The position numbers and the translations under genes are program-made. Below, in pieces: positions 34,690-46,620 of a stretch of DNA of 64,000 nt. Source of the stretch: Diplolepis rosae (lineage: Eukaryota; Arthropoda; Insecta; Hymenoptera; Diplolepididae). The DNA lies in NCBI GenBank assembly GCA_030998225.1, contig JAPYXD010000704.1:6262001-6326000 (forward strand), read 5' to 3'. A model generated the notes under the pieces. That model worked only from the letters and a program-made list of their open reading frames with translations. It made no database searches and was not told where the DNA came from. Position 1 is the first letter of the stretch. Each line of letters opens with the position of its first letter.

Positions 34690-35411
34690 TAAACTTAGGA
34701 ATGAAAATTATCGGATTGGATTGAGCTTTGGCATACTTTATCCAAGTCGAAAAAGTAAGGACGAATTCTCTCTTAATTATCCTAATAATATTTTTCGGTT
34801 AAACCAAAATTAGGAAAGGTACAGTATGTTAAAACTTGAAAAAAAGTCAATATGTAAATTTCATTCTGCAGTTCAATTATACGAGATTGTTTTCTACAAA
34901 AAGATCTACAAATTTGAATCGCCACATTTTTTTATAAGATGAATTTTTTTTTTAATTTGCAAAAATAATATTGAAAATCCAAAATTCAATTTTCTAACAA
35001 TAATATGTGAAATATGAAAAAAACGCAAGAGTCCGAAATCATTTGTTTTGATAGGATCTACAAATTTTGTCTAATACAGTTTCTGATAAAATGTATATTT
35101 TTCGTTTTAATTCTAAAAAATGCGATTAAAATTCAATAATTCCATTTTTTAACTTTTGACTTCTATTCTAAACTTTACAAATTGGCCCAGTAGTTCAGAT
35201 GCTAGCGATTTTAATAAGATGGAAAAGTTGGCTACTATTTGCGATTTCTATTCTTCCCCGGACGATATGTGAATTTTCGACCTCGATTTTTGCCAAGACA
35301 TCTAATCCAATTTTAAAGAAGCCTAAATTTTCATAATCATGTAAACTATTAAAAAGTTACAGAAATGTATACAGACAATCGAGCGCGAATGCCATGATGA
35401 GAATGTGTTTC
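34690..35411. mobile_element. Family C repeat, partial copy between two inverted MITEs
   Basis: Shares ATTGAGCTTTGGCA, CGAAAAAGTAAGGACGAATT and ..TGATGAGAATGTGTTTC with the other family C copies. The left end is missing. It forms the spacer between the head-to-head TTAA MITEs. Confidence 0.65.
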
Positions 35412-36166
35412 TTAAGGACGTTCTCTTGAAAATCAATTTTCTTTAGATTTCTTTCAAACTTCGTAAATAAGTACTTTTTACCATGATCTACAAAGCAGTA
35501 AAAAGATTAGCATCAAGACCGGTACTTAAAATCGAGATATTAAGCTCTAAAGTTGAATCTCTTAACACGTGTTAGATAGGCGTAGTTCAGTTTCGCGATA
35601 CCTTCCTTTACATTAAAAGCACAATTTTCTTTAGATTTTTTTGGAAAACTAGTATATTATACTAGAGATTATAAGGAATCGTATGCCATCTTAAAAAATA
35701 CGTGTACCGGCACTACTTTTAAAGATATACGTTGTTGAAACTCGCAGTTGCACAAATTCTTAGCCGGCTTGCTGAAGCAAATATGGTGACTTGGCAACAC
35801 CGCATCAACAGCGCGCGCGTACGCTTACATTTGACATTGCTTCCAGAGCTTTGTTTTTACGAGCAGCTGATTTTTGTGAAATAAAAAATCCATTTTTGTT
35901 GCGAAATTTATTAGACATCTTATTAGTATTTACAAACTGTCAATAAACTCATAATATAACCTCTCTCACACCATATGCTTTCGACTCGATATTGAGAAAG
36001 ACAGGAAAGCGGTGTTGCCAAATCGCACAAATCGACGCAGAAGACACATTTTGTTACTTTTGCGCATAAACGGTGCTCAACTCATTCGGTTAGAAAGTTT
36101 AACAGTAATCCCATTACCTATGATAGAATAGGATGAGCACATCTACGGGCAAGAGAACGTCCTTAA
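35412..36166. mobile_element. TTAA MITE, GGACGTTCTCTTG family, copy 2 (inverted)
   Basis: Almost identical to 33923-34684 but reversed: it starts TTAAGGACGTTCTCTTGAAAA and ends CTACGGGCAAGAGAACGTCC then TTAA. Its right TTAA is shared with the next MITE, so the two elements abut. Confidence 0.88.
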
Positions 36167-36343
36167 GGTAGTTCATCCACAAAAATTAGACCTCAGGCAA
36201 AAATAAATAATTTTGGTATGAACAATAGTATCATTATTATTGAAGGTCTAATTTGAAAGAGAAAAGATTATTTTCCATGAAAAAAATTTGAAATATAGAA
36301 AAATAATGCATTTAATAAATTTCATTTTTACCCGAACTTTTTT

Positions 36344-37432
36344 ACATTCTCATCATGGATGAGAAGGTATTGGTTTTATGTGAAAAATGACTTTCGAAAT
36401 TTTCATCCAATCTTTACGTTTTGAGACCCCCTGAGTCAGAAAAAATGGTTTTTACGAAAGTGTCTGTCTGTCTGTAGTAGGTCGTGTGCGGCATAACTCT
36501 CGATAGAATTATCAGATCGAATTGAGGTTTGGCACACTTTATCGGAGCCGAAAAAGTAAGGACAAGTTCGTTAACCAGCCACATCCAATCAAAATTGAGG
36601 GATTGAGCACTACTTTTGTGTTTTTGAAAATAAATTTTTGAAAATTTAAAAATTTCAATACTGGTTTTAGATAGTGCTCATAAATCTCTACAAATTATCC
36701 TCATAACATTTTTTGATTAAATCAAAATTAGAAATGTTACAGCATATTCAAATTCGAAAAAAGTCAATATCAAAATTCTATTTTCCAGTTAAATTATACG
36801 AGATACGAAAAAACGTTATGATATAATATAATTAAATAAATAAAGACCTACAAATTTGAATTGTAACATTTTTTCATAAGATGCATATTTTTCTTTTTAA
36901 TGCAAAAAAAAACTATTGAAAATCCAAAATTCAATTTTTTAACAATAATATTCGAAATACGAAAAAAACGTAAGAATACAATGTTTGTAGTTTCAAAAAG
37001 ATCTACAAATTTTGTCTCACACAGTTTCTGATAAAACATATATTTTTCGTTTTAATTCCAAAAAATACGATTAAAATTCAAAAATTCCATTTTCTAGACA
37101 AAATATGTGAGATACACAAAAAACGTTTAGATGGAAAATTGTTTGCCTAAATGAGGTCTACAAATTCTCATTGAGACATTTCGGGACAGGATGTATATTT
37201 TATGTTTTGATTTTTAATATTAAAAAAATTCGATTTTTTTCACCAAAATATGTGAGATACGAAATAAGCGTTGTTCTGCAAAATCGTTTTTTTTAAGTAA
37301 AGTCTACGATTGTTTTTTCTTTTTGAGAGATTTGGAAGAAAATAAATTATTTTAACCATGTAATTTATTAAAAAGTTACTGAAATGTATATAGAAAATCG
37401 AGCGCGAAGCGCGAGCGTCATGATGAGAATGT
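36344..37432 (+). mobile_element. Family C element inserted in a TTAA MITE
   Basis: ACATTCTCATCATGGATGAG at the left and TCATGATGAGAATGT at the right form short inverted termini. It contains GTCTGTCTGTCTG, then AACTCTCGATAGAATTAT, a series of diverged 130-150 bp modules (ATNCGAGATACGAAAAAACGTT, TCTACAAATTT) and a GCGCGAAGCGCG hairpin close to the right end. No open frame of note. Confidence 0.75.
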
Positions 37433-37433
37433 G

Positions 37434-37616
37434 TTCCTTAAGGCTGATAGAGCCTTAAGTAAAATTATAAGAAATAAACTTAAATGTATGCGAAGAGCAC
37501 AAGACCGAGCGCGAAGCGCGAGGTCCAGAAAGATTGGAGCGCGAAGCGCTATGTTCAAAAATTCCGCAGCGCGAAGCGCGAAGATCAAATCGCGCGCCCT
37601 AGGCGCGCTCAAACTT
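37434..37616. repeat. Family C 3' fragment with GCGCGAAGCGCG hairpins
   Basis: TTAAGGCTGATAGAGCCTTAA opens the block, followed by at least three AGCGCGAAGCGC(G/T) hairpins and the longer palindrome GCGCGCCCTAGGCGCGC. The CpG-dense words stand out in DNA of roughly 30% GC. Confidence 0.7.
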
Positions 37617-37922
37617 GTTTTTAATGGTTTCAGCCATCAAGGAATTTATTTTCAAAAAGTAGAAACGTTTAAGTTGTAAAGAATCTTTTCCTTGAAAAAG
37701 TGATTTGTGATTTATTAGAACCGGATAATTTTTTTAAACTTGGTAAGAAGCAATAAGAAAAAACGTTGGGTCAGAAATAAAATTATTTTTCTGTGTTTCA
37801 ATCCTTTTTCATGGAAAATAATCTTTTCTCTTTCAAACTAGCCCTTCAATAATAATATTGCTATTCTTGAAAGCAAAATTATCTATTTTTGCCTGAGGTC
37901 TAATTTTCGTGGGTGAACTACC

Positions 37923-38192
37923 TTAAGGCTGATAGAGCCTTAAGTAAATTTCCTTTTCAATTTAAAATCAAAAACAAATTTAGTACCTTTGAGAAAATGT
38001 AATTTACATCTACAATATTGTAAAATTGACTTGAGCTTTAGTATCAAATTACAAGAAATAAATTTATATGTATGCGAAGAATATAAGACCGAGCGCGAAG
38101 CGCGAGGATCGAATCGCGCGCCGTAGGCGCGCTCAAACTCGCGACCGATGAAAATGTGCCCGCAAAGCGGGCAGATTTTCATTCTTAAGTTT
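37923..38192. repeat. Second family C 3' fragment with GC hairpins
   Basis: Starts with the same TTAAGGCTGATAGAGCCTTAA, then GAGCGCGAAGCGCGAGG, GCGCGCCGTAGGCGCGC and the hairpin GCCCGCAAAGCGGGC, ending near CTTAAG. Confidence 0.65.
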
Positions 38193-38345
38193 ATTAGGTT
38201 AATTTCAAGAAAGAATCACACCATCAACATTACAAGTGTTAATTTTGCGAAATTTGTTCAGTTCACAGTCTTTTTACCGAAAAACTACCTAATTGTTACC
38301 AAAATGATACTCAATTCAGTAACAGTTTGGTTCACAGGACCTGAC
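38193..38345. repeat. Repeat X, right copy (empty TTAA site)
   Basis: Reverse-complement match to 33777-33926 plus 34681-34710. It has a single TTAA where the left copy carries the 0.76-kb MITE. Confidence 0.7.
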
Positions 38346-39826
38346 AGGGAAGAATTTTATGTATGTTAAACATTACTATAATCTTATCAGTAAATGATTG
38401 TTTATATCGGAAGATATCACAGAGCTGAACCAAACTTCCAAAGATAAAACTTGAAATGAAAAAGCGTCTCGTTGTCTACCATCTCATAATTTTTTCATTG
38501 CTATTTTATGATAGAAATAAAATATTTTAGTGTCTTTTTTCAAGGAGAACCTTAAATCTTGAGGTTATTTCAATTGGATATGAGTAATAAACAGGGGTGG
38601 TAAATGTCTCAGTCATTTTTGTAGCCACAATTTACTTAGACACGTTTATCTAGAATCCTCGTAATGTGGAATTCGTGGGAGTATAAAAGAAACCAATAAT
38701 AAAATAACTTTTGTGAATGTGGACACCAAAGATTCCCACGCGAATATTCATGGCACGCGTGCCGTTTTAAATAGCGAATATCTTACAAGGATAGTTGTAT
38801 GCTGCAGGAAGTCTGTAATCACTTCCCGTTCTACCATCACGCCATTTTCCTTCAAGAATATATACCGACTGAAGCTATAAACATTCGGCGTGTATATAGA
38901 TTCAGGTAAACACTGAAGCGTTACGAAAGTAATTCACGTACTCAGCTCCTACAAATCTTCGCCTAAAGAAGTACTAATCGAGAACTGGATAAGGAAAGCA
39001 ATTAAAACAATTGAAAAATGAATAGGTTGTAATGTTTTAAAAACCGGGTTTTAAACTTTTTTATTTCACTTTTCCACATAAACTATGCATACAAATGTTT
39101 TTTGACCCAAATAAATCAAATGATCAGACATTTCTTCCTTATTTTATTTAATGGAAAGAGTGAAATGATTTTTTTTTTGACTTTTTTAGAAGCCGGTTTT
39201 GGACAAACTGAACTTCTTGCTGATTTGAACCGTTTTAATTGCTGCTTATCGATGACGGAGTTTATCGTTTATTCGTTTTTAAAAATAACCTACCGTTCTA
39301 AACGAATGTTTTTGGTCTCGATATATTATTATATATATATAAATTCCTTTAATGTTGAATACAAAAGTGTTTTACAAGTAGAACATGTATAAGGTTGCTA
39401 TTCTGATTTTATTTCTCTATGTCTTTGTTAATAGGAACATTTCAGTTAAGAGTATAGTTGTATAAATGAATGTGAATGCCTAAATTAATTATAAATTGAC
39501 TCATGAAATATCAATAAATGAATCTGATCACTCGTTTTGTTAATTCTTTTTAAATATATGTGACATGAGATTATTATTTCGTTGTGTAAAATTCATAAAT
39601 ACACTCCTTGAGATTATATAATGTAAAATCTATCGCAAATATTCCTAAAAATTTCGTACATAAAATTCACTGTTTTGGATAAAAGAACATAATTTACAAA
39701 ATATGATTGAATTTTTTCATCAGTCAAGAAAAAATATCTCTTTTAAAGAGAATATTCATAATATACGGAAAATTTTCCAAATATTTTAAGAATTATAAAA
39801 ATTTACTAGTGTTTTTCTCTATAATT
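38346..39826. other. Unique intergenic DNA; no gene assigned
   Basis: 38.6-39.0 kb is less AT-rich and less repetitive than its surroundings and could hold a distal promoter or untranslated exon, but no coding or splice evidence is clear. A plus-strand frame at 39.1-39.4 kb is hydrophobic chance sequence. Confidence 0.35.
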
Positions 39827-40076
39827 CAAAACTTCAAGAATTCGAAACCGTTCGAACTCTCAAAATACAAAAAACGACCAAATTTGTGGATAATAAAGAT
39901 AAAAAAGGACGAAAGAAAGAAAAAGAAGGAAGGAGTTTTGGAAGGTTTCATTCTATTTTCTTTCCTCCTTTTTTCTTGGTTTCTTATAATCGTTGATTCT
40001 AGGACATTTTTTTAGTCCAAATTTGGTCGTTTTTTGTATTTTGAGAGTTCGTACGGTTTTTAATTCTTCAAGTTTT
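39827..40076. repeat. 250-bp inverted repeat (MITE-like)
   Basis: Arms of about 60 bp: AAAACTTCAAGAATTCGAAA at the left mirrors the right arm ending CTTCAAGTTTT. Both contain CCAAATTTG and the complement of TTTTTTGTATTTTGAGAG. Confidence 0.75.
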
Positions 40077-40516
40077 AAAATTACACTGTTGTTTGGACGT
40101 TAAGATGATTTTGAGTTCGTCGTGATACGAGTTTGAATTTTAGTTATGTTTTTCTGTGAAATTACTGATATTTATGAGTTTTTGCATCCCGAACACTAAA
40201 AGAAAATTACAAAAAAAATGTGTGCAATGTAGGACATGTAAAATACTTTATCTAAGCAAATGGCTGCTTGATAATAATCTTTACTAAATGTGATTTATGG
40301 GAGACATCAAGAATCAGATATTTTTTATTTCCGGGCATTGTTGACAATATCTATGACCAACTGACAATCTATACTTCGAATTATAGAATCAGTGAATTCT
40401 GGACAGTCATCGTTCTTTGTTAACGATGCTCATGAAACAGCAATACTGATTTTGAAACTAACATTTAAGTAAATTCTTCTGGATATAGACACAAAATACG
40501 TACAGAAAAATTATCC

Positions 40517-41188
40517 TTAAGGTAGTTTTCATCCACAAAAATTAGACCTCAGGCAAAAATAGATAATTTTGCTTTCAAGGATAGCAATATTATTATTGAA
40601 TGGCTATTTTGGAAGAGAAGAGATTAATTTCGATGAAAAAGATTTGAAACAAAGAAAAATAATTTTATTAATAAATTTTATTTTCGACCCAACTTTTTTT
40701 CTTATCGCTACTTACCAAATTTTAAAAAATTATGCGATTCTAATAAATCATAAATCATTTTTTTCAGAAAAAAGATTTCTCACAATTTCACCGCTTCTGA
40801 TTTTTAAAAATAAATTCTTTAATTGCTGAAACCATTAAAAAACATTTTCCAAAACGAAATTTTTATAAACAAATTGCTGAACTTAATAATTTATTCATTT
40901 TCGAAAATTGGAAATGGTTAAGTTGTAGGTAATCTTTTTCTTGAAAAAGTGATTTGTAATTTATTAAAATCGCATAATTTTATAAAATTTGGTAAGAAGC
41001 GATAAGAAAAAAAGTTGGGACAGAAATAAAATTTATTAATAAAATTATTTTTCTGTATTTCAAATTTTTTTCATGGAAATTAATCTTTTCTCTTCCAAAA
41101 TAGCCCTTCAATAATAATATTGCTATTTTCGAAAGCAAAATTATCTATTTTTGCTTGAGATCTAATTTTCCCGGATCAACTACCTTAA
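40517..41188. mobile_element. TTAA MITE, GGTAG family, copy 3
   Basis: TTAAGGTAGTTTTCATCCAC at the left and GGATCAACTACCTTAA at the right. It is the most complete copy of this family in the window and closely matches 141-718. Confidence 0.85.
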
Positions 41189-42470
41189 AGTTTACATGAA
41201 TTCTTACTTGCTTGAAAGATATCAACTTTACTTGGCTACAATCAACTACTTATAATGTTAAAAATTAACTTGCTTAATTTTATGTGTAGAGAATAGATCA
41301 AATTATTTGATAATGACAAAATAATCACAAACTAGTCGTTTTCTTATGGTCAAAGAACTTATTTTATTTCAATAAAGAATTATTCGTTTAAATGCAGAGT
41401 TTAACATGATTCAAGAATTCACTTACTTGTTATCATTAATCAGTTACTTTTAAATATAATTTTCTTAACTGAACTATTTTTAGAATTGCTTCATATTTCG
41501 ATTTCTTAATCTAATAATCTACAATTGATAACAAATAAAAAAATTCTTTGTAAATAGATTTTATAATCAATAAAACGAGAGTTATAATAATTCATACCTT
41601 ATTTGTGTTCATGTTTATTATTTTATTAACCCAAGATTAAAGTTTGAATCAAAATATGTAATAAATATCCTTCAGTTCCAAAAGTTATAAGGTTTATTTC
41701 TTCGTGAATCATTTCTGTTTTTATATTACAGCAAATTATTATTTGTTTTATGTTTCATCACAGAACTGACATAAAAATTGTATATCGTCTGGTAACAAAA
41801 TAAGAAAAATGTGTTTACCAATAGGAAAATGAATTCCTTATAATGAATCAACATTAGATGAAAACAAGATATAAAATTTCGATAAATTTCATTAAATTTT
41901 GTTGACGCTCAAGGCCCTGAGATTTATTTTCTGTTCCATTAAACATAATAAATTATTAATAACTTTCATGCAATCAGGAAGTATTACATTTTACGAGTTT
42001 TTCGCTCATAAAAACCCTTTTGTTGTATATTTGCTTAGAGCATAGAGACCTTAGTTTAAAAAACCCTCATGAAAGTGCCAAACTCAAAAAAGAAGATGAT
42101 GGCATTTTAGATGTGTGAACAGGTTCTCTGTTAAGATGTCGGGGAGATACATGGAAACTAATAAGGGATGAAAACAGAATTCAGGAAGAGCAAAGGTTGT
42201 AAATATCAAAAAATCAACAAACAGATCTACAAGCATTCTAATCATAACAAATTTGAATTACTAATGATCCTATCAGTGAAACTATCATTATGAAATCATA
42301 AAAACCATTTAAATTTAAAAAATACACATACATTTAATTGCAAATAACGTTTTTAATTCGACGAACCCAATGTTTTTTTCAGCTGAAGTTCAAGGATTGT
42401 TGTTAGAAATTTTATTAATTATCATACGCTCTAATATAGAAGCAATAAATTAAAATAAAATTATTTGTAA
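41189..42470. other. AT-rich DNA without recognised features
   Basis: Nothing I can support on either strand. Confidence 0.45.
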
Positions 42471-42670
42471 ATGAGACTTTTTAAATCTGGATTAGTTAGA
42501 ATTTCTTATGATTTCAATCAGTGACTAACTTTTTGCTTCTTACTCAGTCAAAGGTGATTGGTTTCCAGTTGACAATGATTGATTATTTATTAGTTAAAAA
42601 TAACTAATTGTAAAGCAAGAAGTGAGTCACTGATTAAAATTATTAAGAATTTTGTTTCAGATTTAGAGAG
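42471..42670. repeat. Inverted repeat, (T)CAGTGACTNACTT family, copy 1
   Basis: ATCAGTGACTAACTTTTTGC and its mirror GCAAGAAGTGAGTCACTGAT bracket TGATTGATT/TTAGTTAAA words. A second copy lies at 43.38-43.57 kb; weaker relatives are at 21.6 and 24.2 kb. Confidence 0.6.
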
Positions 42671-42756
42671 TTATAAATTAATGGACATGCATCTTAAATT
42701 TCATTCATTTTTGATAATTACATATTAAAATCAATAGGAATCATCAGAATAAATAC

Positions 42757-43350
42757 ACATGCGTATTCAAATTCAAATGGAAGTTTGTATTTTTCAAGAT
42801 GAAAGTATGTAAAAAATTTTTCCTATGATTTTAAGACTTGAAATGATATTATCAGTCATGACTTATGAAAGAAAGAACATTATTTTTTATAAAAAAATTA
42901 AAACTTACGGAAAATAATACTGTTTTAGTTTTATAATTTGTTAAGAATTTTGTTTAATAATCTTTCCGTAATATAATTTTTCCTTACTGTCAATTCTTAC
43001 CAATTTTTAAAAAATGATTGGATTTCCGTAAATTATGGTTTATTTTTTCGGGGAAAATATTCTTCTATAATTTTACTGTTTCCAATTTAGAAAATGTGTA
43101 AAAAATCTTCAAACACTTATTTGAAAAAAAAAATTATTTTTTCAAAATGATATAGAATTATAAAGAAAAATTTCCCTAAAAAATAAGCAATGCTTTATGA
43201 AAATCTAATCATTTTTAAAAAGTTGGTAAGAAGCGTCGGTAAGAATAAATTCTATCACACAAAATAGTCTTAAAAGTATTATTTTTTGTCAATTTGAAAT
43301 TTTTTCCATGAAAAATAATGTTTTTTTCTTTCATGAAACGAAAGTTTTGC
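42757..43350. mobile_element. Diverged palindromic MITE related to the 7600-8272 family
   Basis: Contains the mirrored ATGATATTATCAGTCATGAC, CTTACTGTCAATTCTTACC and GGTAAGAAGCGTCGG blocks of the palindromic TTAA family. Its outer ends are eroded and no TTAA pair is evident. Confidence 0.5.
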
Positions 43351-43379
43351 GAATACAATGGAAAGAATTTTGGTCGTTT

Positions 43380-43570
43380 TCTCTCGGAATCAGAATCAGT
43401 CAGAAATCTTAATATTTTCAATCAGTGACTGACTTCTTGCACCATAATCAATCATTTTTGACCAATAATCAATCATTGCTAACTAATAATTAATCACTTT
43501 TGACTGATTGAAAAGCAAGAAGTCAGTCACTGATATAAATTATTAAAAATTATAACTAATTCTGATTCAG
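43380..43570. repeat. Inverted repeat, (T)CAGTGACTNACTT family, copy 2
   Basis: ATCAGTGACTGACTTCTTGC and GCAAGAAGTCAGTCACTGAT are perfect mirrors around ATCAATCATT-type words. Confidence 0.7.
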
Positions 43571-43683
43571 GAAGTATAGCAAAAATTTATTCTATCAGGA
43601 AGTTTGGCAATATTATTTTTAATTAATAGTCAACTAAATTTCGCTACATTTATCATGAAACTATGCTTTGCCTATGCCAAGAG

Positions 43684-43938
43684 CTAGGAATCATCGCCGC
43701 CTCTTATTTCACGTTCCTTAAATGATTTATACACTACAAACTGTTGCTCATCGTCTATACACGTTTGCTTGCCTGGAATACGTAAGTGTTCTGCAAATTA
43801 TAAATATGATATACCAACTGGAATAACGCACAATTGACCACCTTTCAAGCTCTTCAATAAATCAACCTCATATCGTGACACTTTACGTTTCTGCAATACA
43901 CAGAATTCAGAATTATGAGAATACCTGCTTTTTGGCAA
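43684..43938 (-). pseudogene. Unidentified coding-like fragment with one in-frame stop
   Basis: On the minus strand, 85 codons read LPKSRYSHNSEFCVLQKRKV, then SRYEVDLLKSLKGGQLCVIP, VGISYL, a TAA at 43798-43800, then FAEHLRIPGKQTCIDDEQQF, VVYKSFKEREIRGGDDS and a TAG. The composition is protein-like and unlike the local Phe/Ile/Lys-rich chance frames, and the frame is the same on both sides of the TAA. A 24-nt segment with GT..AG ends would skip the stop in frame, but that is too short for a normal intron. Possibly the end of a decayed gene or transposon protein. I do not recognise the family. Confidence 0.4.
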
Positions 43939-44329
43939 TTAAATAAAGAATGTTAAAATTGAAAATTTATAGGGTAAAATACGTTCCTCAATAAAGTAGA
44001 GAAGTTGACGAAATTCTGCGTGAAAGAAACATACGATAAAGTCATTTTGTCACTCGTATAAAGAGATATTGCAAAAATAATGCCCATGTTTTCTCACAAT
44101 TTCAATAACATCTAAAATAGTGAACATTTTTACAAGTTAATAATAGCACTGTTTTTTTACATGGTATAGAAAGATGTAAAAAATGAATTTAAAAATTTTT
44201 TATAGCATTTATAAAACTGAAATAAAAAATACGCATCAAATAAGAAAATAATTGGATTCAACTTTGCAGATATTTCTTTGTAAAGTAATAAATAAAATGA
44301 ATAAATGAAATGATAGTAATGAAATATTT

Positions 44330-44890
44330 AGGAAGATTTTTTCGTACATCGCATGATTTAGCTAAAAAATAGAATTTTTATTCTTAATGCATTTTTAAAA
44401 TTAAAACGAAAAGTGTACGTCTTATGAAAATATATTTAAAGTAGCAGTTTTGAGATCTCTTTTATACAAATAATTTTGTTCCCCACTGTTCCTTTTTACT
44501 TTCGTTGCTTAAATGGAATTCGTATTTTGGTTTTTTAATATTTTACAAATGGCGTAATTTTGTTGATTTATGTCGTATGAAAATTTTCATAAGGGTGATT
44601 TATAGAGCTGTTTCAGTGCTACCAAAATTAAAAATGTGAGATCTAAATTTTCAAAAGAAGAGTTTCCGAACATTTTGCAAATTGTCTAATCTTTTGAATT
44701 ATTGCCAGATAAGTCTTACTAACGAACTAGCTTTTTATTTCAGAGCCCCAATAATGTGTAACAGAGAACAGGCGGCATCGACAACGACGACAAATGGAAT
44801 TGAAAAATTCTTTTCTCGAATTCAGAGGGTCATAAAACGTGGACATTTGGTAAAAACAAAATTATTACATTTTATACAAATCTCATACCT
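44330..44890 (-). mobile_element. Family C repeat, diverged inverted copy
   Basis: Modules resembling CGTATCTCGTATAATTTAAC and a GGGTCATAAAACGTGGACAT stretch, parallel to GGGTCTCAAAACGTAAAGAT at 29.45 kb. The overlapping 146-codon plus-strand frame is not treated as a gene. Confidence 0.5.
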
Positions 44891-45387
44891 TATAATATGT
44901 GATAAGAATCTAATAAGTAACATTAAAAAATCTTTTTTCCCAGTTTTAGATTTTTTATGCATCTTAGAAAAAATTCGGACGTATATTTATCATAAGTTGG
45001 TACGTTTTTGTAGAAATGTAACTATGAAATGGAGTTCAACAACAATGACAATTTTTTGCAGTTGCAGTAGCTTCCATTTTCTATCAATAAATAAATTTAA
45101 TCTTCAGCTTCATCAATGTTAACATTGATTAGTCAAGTGCCAAAAAACAGACAATTCCACAATAATGGAGGGTAGTGTATACATGACATATATGTGACCT
45201 ATAGCTTGAAAACGAGTTCAACAGAGTAGAACAGAAAAATAAAATAATGAGAATGACAAAGACACACAAGGAACGTGTGCGCATGCATTCGACCTCGAGA
45301 TCCTCCAGGAGGCAAATCTTCCCTTCCGTTTTCAATCGAGCATCTCTCTTATCTCTGCTTGACTGACAAGTGTTCTCTCGAACTATG

Positions 45388-45424
45388 TATTTAACTAGTA
45401 AATCGTTCGCTTAAACGTTTCAGT
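45388..45424 (+). promoter_or_regulatory. Possible TATA/Inr core promoter
   Basis: TATTTAA at 45388 is followed 32 bp on by TCAGT (insect initiator type) at 45420, in a relatively GC-rich stretch (45.2-45.45 kb). No associated open frame follows, so this may be a non-coding transcript or chance. Confidence 0.25.
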
Positions 45425-46389
45425 GCTTGATTACGCGAGTCCCATTTCATGTTAATTTTCTCTAAAGTGCTAGAGTACAACTTGATTTATTTAGTTCAAT
45501 TTCAACCCATACAAAGTTAAACAAATTTCATGATGTTTTGCCGAGTTCATTTTGCGTTTTTATGAAGAAAATTTCTTCCATAAAAAGGAGAATTTATCTG
45601 CTTCTTATACTCGTGTATATATTAATTATTATTAATTATACAACATAAAATACTCTTGAAATATGAAATCCACGTTATATTGAACTTCTTAAGCCCTCAG
45701 GGCATTCCGACCAATATCCTCACTAAAAGGATCTTAAATTAAGTATTGATTAAAACCTATTTAATGAAAGTAGAATAGCTATTCAAACTTAAAAGAGGGA
45801 AACGTATCCTGAGGATATCTTCAAGTTCTCTAGAATATCCTTGTGACATTAAAGTATCCGACTTTAATTAATTTTACTTTTGTTTCATTACTTTGACCCT
45901 AATTTTCATTTTTTATTCTCTATAATTTTCTGAGTATGTATGTAAGTTTTCAGGGTCATCTGATTTTTTTTCCTTCAAAAAATCAATAGAATTACAAGTT
46001 ACTATGATTTACGAATAATGCGTTTTTTTTATATTTTGGGGTATTTTTATTAATTATTTTATTTTTAACTTTTTTTCCAGTCATTTTATCTTATTTCCTA
46101 TACCCTGAAAATTTCTACCCATTATAAGGAATAAAATAAAAAAATCATGACAATTGGTTGAAAAAAAAAAAAGTTATTCAAAGTCTAAAAATCTCAAAAG
46201 ATTGCCCAAACAACTGAAAATTTTTAGTTTAAAAATACATAAAGGTGCTGGAAATTTTAAAACACCTTTCTAAAGAGAGGTACTAAACATGAAAAAAGTT
46301 TTATGAAAGATCTAAACTCAAAAAATAAAAATATTAAAGATGGCGGATCCCCTTAAAGGGGGTATTCGACTGTGAAATTTTCAAAAAAT

Positions 46390-46620
46390 CTAAATTTGTT
46401 ATTTTTATTTTCTCATCATATGAAAAGGTATTAGTTTTGTGTGAAAAATGACTTTTCAAATTTTCATAAATCTCGAGGTTTTAAAACCCCCTTAGTTAGA
46501 ACTAAAGCGGTTTTTATGAAAGTGTCTGTCTGTCTGTCGTCGTTGTCTGTAAGCACGATAACTTTCGAAAGAATTATCGGATTGGATTGCACTTTGGCAG
46601 ACTATATGTTGTTTATTAAT
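46390..46620 (+). mobile_element. Family C repeat, 5' fragment
   Basis: TCTCATCATATGAAAAGGTA, then GTGTCTGTCTGTCTGTCG, then ATAACTTTCGAAAGAATTAT: the first 230 bp of family C, diverged. The 106-codon frame across it is a shadow. Confidence 0.65.

Larger units (their letters stand above)
36163..37926. mobile_element. TTAA MITE, GGTAG family, copy 2, interrupted
   Basis: The left end, TTAAGGTAGTTCATCCAC, and right end, GTGGGTGAACTACCTTAA, match the 141-718 copy. The middle is interrupted from about 36344 to 37616 by family C sequence, after which the MITE resumes with GGTTTCAGCCATCAAGGAAT. Confidence 0.8.

Noticed and set aside
44682..45122. 146-codon plus-strand frame
   Set aside because: Overlaps a diverged family C repeat and has no domain or signal that I can recognise.
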